DNA from: Chondrilla cf. caribensis
Taxonomy: Eukaryota > Porifera > Demospongiae > Chondrillida > Chondrillidae
Assembly (NCBI GenBank): GCA_964020155.1
Contig: OZ026547.1
Coordinates: forward strand, 4,399,095-4,463,094
Length of the DNA: 64,000 nt
Direction of reading: 5' to 3'
Shown here: piece by piece, positions 57,010 through 64,000 of the stretch
Position numbering within the stretch: the stretch's first letter is position 1
How the letters are laid out: each line of letters opens with the position of its first letter
Made by a program: the position numbers and the translations under genes
Notes under the pieces: model-generated
Told to the model about the DNA's origin: nothing
Databases searched by the model: none
What the model saw: the letters and a program-made list of their open reading frames with translations, nothing else

Positions 57010-57929
57010 CAAATATGCTCTCTAGTCTCAGGATTGAATGCTAGTGTGAACCAGTGCTGAGGATATCCTTTTGATAATATTTCACTGAGTAGCCAAATAA
57101 TACTAAATAACCAATGTTGCAATATCTTATTGATGGTATACAACCAAATACACACTAGCTCTTTATTAATATCCTGAAATGACTAAATATCTCAATTTTC
57201 CCTTTGGAGTAGACAGCTACCAATAGTCCCTATCAATATCACAATAAACATTAATAGTATTCAACTAGATATTTGCTATCAACATCCCGATATGTCTAAA
57301 TATAACTCAAGTATAAGAGTATACAATTGCAACATACATTAATAGAGAGATTATACAACCAAATATGTACTCCTATCAACATCCCGACATATCTAAATAT
57401 CTCATTATTTCCTTGAGAACATTCAACCAAATGGCCCCTATCAATATCCCAATACTTATTTTTGGGGGGGCAAAGTGTGTGCTAATATCTCTACTAATTG
57501 CACACTTCCCATGCCAGGTAATTGCTATTGAAGTTTGTCAATTAATTACTTAGCTAATCATTGTTCAGCCATAATGACACTACTATGTGCGAGTTAATAA
57601 ACAATTATTTTATATGGAAACATACAACTTAATAACCAAATAACATAATATAATAATGTGAAAGAACCTTTAGCACTCAAAACCACTATACGGTATATAC
57701 CCACAAACACAAGTAACAGTAGTACAGTAACCAATACGCTTAAATTACACACAGTGTTCAATGTCTAATATAGTTAGAAAATACACAGATTAATCCGATG
57801 TTTTCTTGTTGAATATGTCATTCTCTCTGCATCATCTTCCCATGTGCTGACAGATAATACTCAACACACAAGATAATATACACACATGCATATTGGTATA
57901 CTGACTGTATGTACTGTACCTCCCTGTAG
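57010..57929. other. AT-rich decayed repeats, no gene
   Basis: Degenerate CCTATCAATATCCCAATA repeats to about 57450, as at 24.9 kb, then unique AT-rich sequence. Confidence 0.45.
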
Positions 57930-58075
57930 ATGATTGCAGCTGTTCACTTTGATAGCCAGAGTGTTCTTGGACCGATTGTATCGGAAGAGAGGGTTGTGTT
58001 CGGTGTCATAGCCAATGTTGAGAAGGACACTAGCGTGCAGCAGCCTGAGAAGGAGGTTGCACCTGTGGATTTGAA

Positions 58076-58077
<2 letters not shown>
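57930..58077 (+). pseudogene. WDFY3/4-like exon (VSEERVVFG exon), copy 2, open frame
   Basis: 49 open codons plus 1 nt, with only a few substitutions from the copy at 45030 (MIAAVHFDSQSVLGPIVSEE, EKDTSVQQPEKEV). The acceptor is TCCCTGTAG and the donor lies in the (GT)n tract. Its reading frame is intact, but flanking exons are broken or absent. Confidence 0.65.
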
Positions 58078-58124
<47 letters not shown>

Positions 58125-58175
58125 GTTTGTGTGTGCTAGCGGGCGTGTGTGTGTATGTGAGTGTGTGTGTGTGGC
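58078..58175. repeat. (GT)n microsatellite overlapping splice donor
   Basis: GT run beginning at the exon's donor site, with TGTTTGTG and GCTAGCGGGC interruptions. Confidence 0.9.
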
Positions 58176-58602
58176 TGGTAGACACACACATTTGCCTGTA
58201 TTAACATGTAATACTTGGATGCTGCAGAGGCTATGGTAACCTGATTTTATAATCACCTCACTGCATTTCAGCATAATATGTGTTCCTCCTCCAGAAAGAT
58301 GTGTACGTCGTGTGTGCATTTTTTCTCAAACTAATCTTAGTGATGTTGACACTGGACAGAATATTTCCTTTGCAATTTGATGATATTCATATTCTTCTAC
58401 CTACTCACATGCAAGTGCAAACTCATGAAGGGTACACACACCATTATTATAAGAAAATCACGCTCTTTCTTAACAGTTGGTATACTAGTTCATGTTAATT
58501 AATAGTATAATATGTTCTCATTGCATATAACATTATTCCATCCACACTTAGTATCATTCAGTATTATATTGTAATCTTCACACTGGGATTGTTGCTCTTG
58601 TG

Positions 58603-59504
58603 TTAGTCACGAGGTTGTAGCTTCATTTCAGTGAACTTCATGGCATCCTGTTTTCCATGAGCTGAAGTATGCCATCTGATTGTTCCCCAATAGCTTGTCC
58701 CTGAACGATAGCGTCCATTGAGGCTGGAATAGAAGCAACTCTTGTACCACCATGCTCCATAATAAGAAGAAGCACAGTTCCCACTACTCTGATCATTGTC
58801 TCTATCTTTAGTGCTAAACTGCATACCATTATGATAGGTTAGCCTATCCTGGACAGTACTGGTCCAGTTGTGGTATCCTACATCTAATATGTAGTTAGTA
58901 CTAGGACCATTGACATTGAAGAAATCATATTGAGCGTGTCGGTAGTTCCCAAAAAAATCGGCTAAATTGACTCTTAGTTCCGTTCTCGGTGCTGCTGAGG
59001 TCAAGCAGTGTATATATGATCCAGTCCAAGCCAGAATTCTCTCTTCAGGTTCCCAAATCCAGCAACATAGTCTGCCCAGTTCCTGTAGAAATTCTCAGAT
59101 CCATCTCTTCTTCTCTGGAAGACAGTCCACCCTCCATTCTTCATATCACAGAAGACATTAAATGGTTTTCCACATCCAGGGTCAATAGTGTAGACTCCAT
59201 CTTGTCTACAGCCTCTTTGATAGGCCTCTCTACAGTGTATATTGGGTGTTGATGGACCTGTATAAGTACATCCAGTACATATGTTGTATAGAGTAGTCAC
59301 TTTACGTGAGGTCCCACATTAATGAGTGTGTAGTTGTGTAATGAGTAAGGTCCTGCACATTACATACATCTGATGTGTAATGTTCCAGCCAGAGAGATAC
59401 ATACTGTATGTAATTGAGTGTATATTCTACTCACATTGTCCATATGCTGTAGTAGCTAGTAGAAGTATGCCAATAGTTGTTGATCCACGACTAAAGTTGA
59501 TCAT
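58603..59504 (-). pseudogene. FReD-A6, frameshifted
   Basis: Leader exon 59435-59504 and domain exon 58603-59257 (acceptor CTTATACAG), TATA at 59598-59605. Two extra nucleotides in an AT run near 59012-59018 (CATATATACAC for CATATACAC) shift the frame inside the WLGLDHIHCLT motif. The rest is complete and conserved: GVYTIDPGCGKPFNVFC, WTVFQRRRDGSENFYRNW, the YHNWTSTVQDRLTY variant, KDRDNDQSSGNCASS, GAWWYKSCFYSSLNGRY, MKLQPRD. Dinucleotide slippage, either real or in sequencing, is the likely cause. Confidence 0.82.
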
Positions 59505-59597
59505 GTTCTTGTTCCTGAGCTGTAACGTTCTCTGTAGTCAGTGTTCTCTTTCTCCTTGATCTCTGTTACTTGTTGTTTCTGTGGGTTGAGTGGTGTT

Positions 59598-59605
59598 CTT
59601 TTATA
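59598..59605 (-). promoter_or_regulatory. TATA box, type-A promoter (FReD-A6)
   Basis: TATAAAAG in the standard module. Confidence 0.7.
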
Positions 59606-60163
59606 GCATTGGTTAGTGGGTGTGTACATGTGGGTGTTGTGTTGTCATGACAGTATGTCGGTTGTCATGGCAATATCATCACACCACATCATCAAGATCA
59701 TGAGCTCTTTTACAGACTTCCACAATCAATTATTCAAATTAAGTGCACATATTAGAAGGATATGAAGTTTAGTGATGTTTACAATAATATCACTTGTGAT
59801 GTGTCAGACTTCTTAATGTGTTTATTATGTCTTCTCTAATGTTGTTATTGTATTTTGTATAGTTTTTGTTTGTGTGAGTGGAGTCTTGTAACATTCCAAA
59901 CTCTGAGCTTCCTGTCTCCTAAGCAGTATGTACGTATGTAGAGTAAAAGTGTGTTCATTGTACATGAATGATTACTGTAATGTATGTACTTCATGTATAT
60001 CTGTAGTGATGTGTGGAAACTGTGTTCTTTTCAAGTGTACTGTTGCTATGGACAATGGCAATGGGACTTTTATCATCCATTTTTAATGGTATTTGTATCA
60101 TTCCACCCACACCCACACACACGGGAATGTCTACTCTGGAAGGGTACACTAACAACTGTGATC

Positions 60164-60482
60164 CAAATTCTGTACCTCCTGTCTCCTAAGCAGTATGTAC
60201 GTATGTGAAGTAGCGCATAGAGTGGGGGAAATACCTATCTTACAACAGTAGAGCATCTGTTGCTATAGAAGCAACACACTTATATAGCTACAAAGCCTTA
60301 GCCATTGTATGAAGTTTCTAATCATTTATTTATTCTAATCATTGTATTGTGTGAATTTTCTTATCATTTAGCTGATGTAATCTTTAAATGTTCATGATAT
60401 CATTGGATGCTCTACTGGTTAAGACATGGTCACTCGGGCAGTATGACACATAAATCCACTCTCCCTTGAGACTTGTCATTTA
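60164..60482. repeat. FReD-flanking repeat with half foldback (copy 5), cut in its loop
   Basis: The foldback starts at 60405 and ends at the loop (CTTGTCATTTAAAA), where it joins the collagen/FReD-like leader stub. The right arm is missing. Confidence 0.8.
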
Positions 60483-60521
60483 AAAGTTGATCAGGTACAG
60501 GAGCAATCCTCTGGGAAACAT
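60483..60521 (-). pseudogene. Collagen/FReD-like leader stub with promoter
   Basis: ATG at 60521 reads MFPRGLLLYLINF then stop, a broken copy of the signal peptide at 1-162. Its promoter (TATATAAA near 60598-60605) and over 600 bp of upstream sequence match 163-800. The coding region ends at the duplication junction in the foldback loop. Confidence 0.8.
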
Positions 60522-60997
60522 TTGTTCGGAGTTCTTAGTGCAACCATTCCAGTAAGATATTCAACTGAACTAGTTATTTGCCCTAACTACACTGGTTTAT
60601 ATAGCAGGTCTGGTGAGAAGAGTCAATGACATTACATTACATACCAATCCTGCATAGCTGTATGATGTCACTGTCTTGTATGTACACACCAGACACACTG
60701 ACTCCACTGCTAGTGAATGATGTATTGTAGAGTCGTGGTTTGTGAAGCTAGAGGAGTATAATTTTCTTCGTACTATCTCTGACTTGATATGTTTCAGTTT
60801 ACAATAATAAACATTATACTTGGTTTCAAATTGCTTGTAATTGATTTAGTGATAACTGTAGTAGAAATAAACTTACCAATGTGTTAGGAACTATTAATGA
60901 TTTGTTCTGTGAATATTTGCCAAGAGAAAAGTACTGTACATGATTTTGTTGACAAACATGGAAGCGAACTATTCTACATTTGTACATGTGCTTTGAC

Positions 60998-61295
60998 CAG
61001 GTAGGTGGTATTGTGTGTACATGTACCTCAGGTTGGTGGTATTGTGTGTACATGTACCTCAGGTTGGTGGTATTGTGTGTACATGTACCTCAGGTTGGTG
61101 GTATTGTGTGTACATGTACCTCAGGTTGGTAGTATTGTGTGTACAAGTACCTCAGGTTGGTGGTATTGTGTGTACATATACCTCAGGTTGGTAGTATTGT
61201 GTGTACAAGTACCTCAGGTTGGTAGTTTTGTGTGTACAAGTACCTCAGGTTGGTGGTATTGTGTGTACATGTACCTCAGGTTGGTGGTATTGTGT
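60998..61295. repeat. 31-bp minisatellite, longest array
   Basis: About ten units of TGTACCTCAGGTTGGTGGTA plus TTGTGTGTACA. The paralogous array at 606-715 has three. Confidence 0.9.
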
Positions 61296-61367
61296 GTAAA
61301 TTTGTACATGGGATGGGATGTTTGTAGCCCATTGCCATAACCTATGTGTATATGTGTACCTATGTGT

Positions 61368-61882
61368 ATACCGTATGCGCGGAAATTTTCGCGGTACTAA
61401 ACTTTCGCGGTTGCATAACTTTGAGGATTTTCGCGGATTTTATTTTCGCGGTTGTGGGCCAAATCCAATTTATTATTTTTCAGTTTAAAATGTTCGAGTT
61501 AGAGAGCTTTATCCGTGGTTTCATGTTTAATATGTATCGTGGACGCCTCACGAAGGAGAGGTATTTCATTGCACTCGGAAATCGCTATTAGAGAAGATCC
61601 CTATGCTGTAGCTGTCGACATCTTATCAAAAATCAGGATGAACAAAAATACTTGAATCTTTGGTCAATCCTTTATTCAAAATAACACTAAACCAATTGTC
61701 CTTTGCTCTCTTGTAGTCGTGTTTTGCAACGTGCACTGTACGTCGAAAATGGACGGCCATTTTATTATGCTACGTATTCACGAGTACCATAATAATTCGC
61801 GGATTAAACTTTCGCGGATGACTAGGCATTCCACGAAAACCGCAAAAGTTTAATAACGCGAAAATTTCCGCGCATACGGTAT
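61368..61882. mobile_element. 515-bp MITE with perfect 26-bp terminal inverted repeats
   Basis: Ends are ATACCGTATGCGCGGAAATT (plus TTCGCG) and the exact inverse, with TA target duplication and subterminal TTTCGCGG repeats. The paralogous site near 775 is empty. No transposase; an internal frame (MFELESFIRGFMFNMY) is short. Confidence 0.88.
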
Positions 61883-61944
61883 ATCAATGTGTATCTGTGT
61901 GTATCTATATGTATCTATATATTATAGATATATAATGTGTATGT

Positions 61945-62004
<60 letters not shown>

Positions 62005-62036
62005 TGTGTGTGTGTTTGTGTGTGTGTGCATGCGTG
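61945..62036. repeat. (GT)n microsatellite
   Basis: About 90 bp of GT with TTTG interruptions. Confidence 0.9.
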
Positions 62037-62512
62037 TGTGTACACCTATACATAACTGTACTAATGTATCTGTTACTGTATACTGTAATTCAACCTGTTC
62101 AATTATCCAATCTCCTTGTTAGAGACTCAGTCTAACTCTGTACACAAGCCAAGAGTTGTTAATAAGCCTTCTACTGAGGCCATTCCTCGTTAATTGGAGG
62201 AGCCATACTATGTTCTTATCTGTTCCATTAGTATCATTGGATTGTGTATGTCATCCGATCTCCTTGTGTGAGTCCAGTCCTGAAACATTACTAGTATTGT
62301 ACTCTGACCTGTTATGATCCTGAAGTTTCAATATGTGTATGTACATTACTGTATGTCCATTGTACATGTATGAGTTACTGTACTGTAATGTGTGTACTTT
62401 ATGTACTACATGTAGTGGCTTTGTCTTTGGAAACAGTATTGTTATATGCTGCATTGTGTCACCACCATGGCCTCCCTAGGGTCCAAGTGATACATATCAG
62501 CACCTTCTGAAA

Positions 62513-62858
62513 GTCTTGTAGCATTCCAAATTCTGTACCTCCTGTCTCCTAAGCAGTATGTACGTATGTGAAGTAGTGCATAGAGTGGGGGAAATACCTA
62601 TCTTACAACAGTATAGCATCTGTTGCTATAGAAGCAACACGCTTGTATAGCAATTTTATATTGTACAAAGCCCTAGCCATTGTATGAATATTCTAATCAT
62701 CTGGCTGATGTAATCTTTAATGTTTATGATATCAACGGATGCTATACTGGTTAAGACATGGTCACTCAGGCAGTATGACACATAAATCCACTCTCCCTTG
62801 AGACTTGTCATATATGTCATACTGTCCTGGTGTCCATGTCTTGACCACTAAATAATCC
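62513..62858. repeat. FReD-flanking composite repeat with foldback copy 6
   Basis: Dispersed repeat, then the foldback at 62737-62858, uninterrupted by the 600-bp insertion found in the paralog at 1912. Confidence 0.8.
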
Positions 62859-63121
62859 TCACCAAAATATCATGTACAATTATAATATGTGTATATTTGT
62901 AACTATATTATTATTGTTATAAATCATGTTCTGGCTCAGACATTATCACTTCTTGCAATGAATGTCATTAAATTCACACATCAAAGGATTACATAATTGA
63001 TCATAACACACATGGTAAATATAAGCCAATCTATCTAATGTTGGTGTATGTGTAGTTAGGTATTGTGTGTGTTTCCATTAAATTCTATGATTGCACACAG
63101 TGTGTTTATGACCATTGGTTG

Positions 63122-63770
63122 TTAGTCGCGAAAACGTAACTTCATTTGATTAAACTTCAGAGAAATATAGTTATTCAGGAACTGGTACCAAACTACTCCT
63201 TGATTACTACTCAGTCCACTACGATACAGACCATTAAGGTTGGAGGAATAACAACCCTTGTGCCACCATGCTCCACGGTAAGAAACAGCACAGTTGCTAC
63301 CCCACTGATCATTATCTCTATCTTTAGTGCTGAACGGCATACCATTATGTTCAGATATCATGGCATCTCCAGCAGTTCCTGTATAACCTGCTACATTTAG
63401 TCTGTAGTTTGTTCCACTGTTGCCAACAGAGAAGAAGGAATATTGAGCATATTTACAGTTTCCTCCAAAATCAGCTAAATCGACTCTTAATTCTGTTTTT
63501 GGTGCTGCTGAGGTCAAGCAGTGTATATGGTCCAGTCCAAGCCAGAATTCTCTCTTGAAGTTCCCAAATCCAGCGACATAGTCTGCCCAGTTCCTGTAGA
63601 AATTCTCAGATCCGTCTCTTCTTCTCTGGAAGACAGTCCACCCTCCATTTTTCATATCGCAGAAGACATTAAACGGTTTTCCACATCCAGGGTCAATATA
63701 GTGTAGACTCCATCTTGTCTACATCCTTTGAGATAGGCCTCTCTACATTCTTTAACAGGTGTTGATGGAC
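63122..63770 (-). pseudogene. FReD-A7 domain exon, frameshifted (leader beyond window)
   Basis: A complete type-A domain exon with end MKLRFRD at 63122 and acceptor TCACACAG at its start (63770). It is the duplicate of FReD-A1. Two extra nucleotides at about 63697 (ACTATATTGACC for ACTATTGACC) shift the frame inside the YTIDPGCGKPF motif. From CDMKNGG onward, 177 codons are open with all other motifs kept (GYTGTAGDAM, KDRDNDQWGSNCA, GAWWHKGCYSSNLNGLY). The intron runs to the window end; its leader exon is not in view. Confidence 0.82.
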
Positions 63771-64000
63771 CTGTGTGAATATATACCCAGTACGTATGTA
63801 GGATAGAGTGTGTGAGGTCCTATATGTATTGATATGTTATTGTTGTATATAATGAGTGAGGTGCTACATATTACATACATCCAATGTGCAATAATCCAGA
63901 TATTAAGGTGCATACTGTATGCATGGTATATGGTGGAAAAACTGAATATATATATGTGTGTTTGATTTCTTTTCGGTAGTAAGTTTGTAGAAACACGCCT
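63771..64000 (-). other. Intron of FReD-A7 (partial)
   Basis: Matches the intron of FReD-A1 at 3634-3880, with small indels. Confidence 0.7.

Overview
This is eukaryotic, animal-type DNA. It is AT-rich, has GT-AG introns and TATA boxes, and carries long (CA)n/(GT)n tracts, minisatellites and foldback transposons. The main content is a minus-strand array of fibrinogen-related-domain (FReD) genes for small secreted lectin-like proteins. Two more genes combine a short collagen stretch with a FReD-like C-terminal domain. That pairing, together with the overall style, makes me think of a sponge (demosponge). I hold this at about 0.6, and a cnidarian or another invertebrate is not excluded.

Twelve FReD bodies plus fragments are visible, in three sub-families. 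Type A (about 240 aa, leader starting MINFS) lies at 3.0-4.4, 25.9-26.8, 27.8-29.1, 35.6-37.2, 45.7-46.6, 58.6-59.5 and 63.1 kb to the window end. Type B (leader starting MTMENLLTP) lies at 20.6-21.4, 40.8-41.7 and 52.3-53.2 kb. Type C lies at 13.3-14.8 and 48.7-49.4 kb, with C-terminal fragments at 30.6 and 48.0 kb. Types A and B, and the C copy at 13.3 kb, have one phase-1 intron between a signal-peptide exon and a single exon holding the whole domain. Six bodies are intact and six carry frameshifts or stops. Collagen/FReD-like genes start at 1 (cut by the window edge) and 10.3 kb, and a truncated collagen gene lies at 6.2-7.4 kb. Promoter plus leader modules are nearly identical between genes. 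They also occur as orphans (7.8, 15.8, 49.8, 60.5 kb) and have been swapped between gene bodies.

On the plus strand, between the FReD genes, lie exon-sized fragments that together resemble one ancestral WDFY3/WDFY4-like (BEACH-domain) gene. In order they are a LamG/ConA-like exon (24.6, 56.7 kb), its continuation (45.0, 57.9 kb), two further armadillo-like exons (37.6/38.8 and 50.2/51.1 kb) and two BEACH exons (19.9/40.0 and 18.4/32.7 kb). Almost every copy has frameshifts. The order is collinear with the protein. FReD-A genes sit in the gap corresponding to one intron and FReD-B genes in the gap between the two BEACH exons. The window is therefore best read as several overlapping, partly deleted tandem copies of one composite unit: 17-bp minisatellite, (CA)n, histone H1 tail, WDFY exons with nested antisense FReD-A, 52-bp minisatellite, BEACH exon, FReD-B, BEACH exon. 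Many copy junctions fall in (CA)n tracts or in a foldback element.

Other repeats are a foldback element of about 125 bp next to many FReD genes, MITEs at 1.9, 38.0, 50.7 and 61.4 kb, a Penelope-like retroelement fragment at 36.5 kb, two non-LTR 3' ends, and two young perfect palindromes. All identifications come from reading translations and from memory of protein families. No database search was run.
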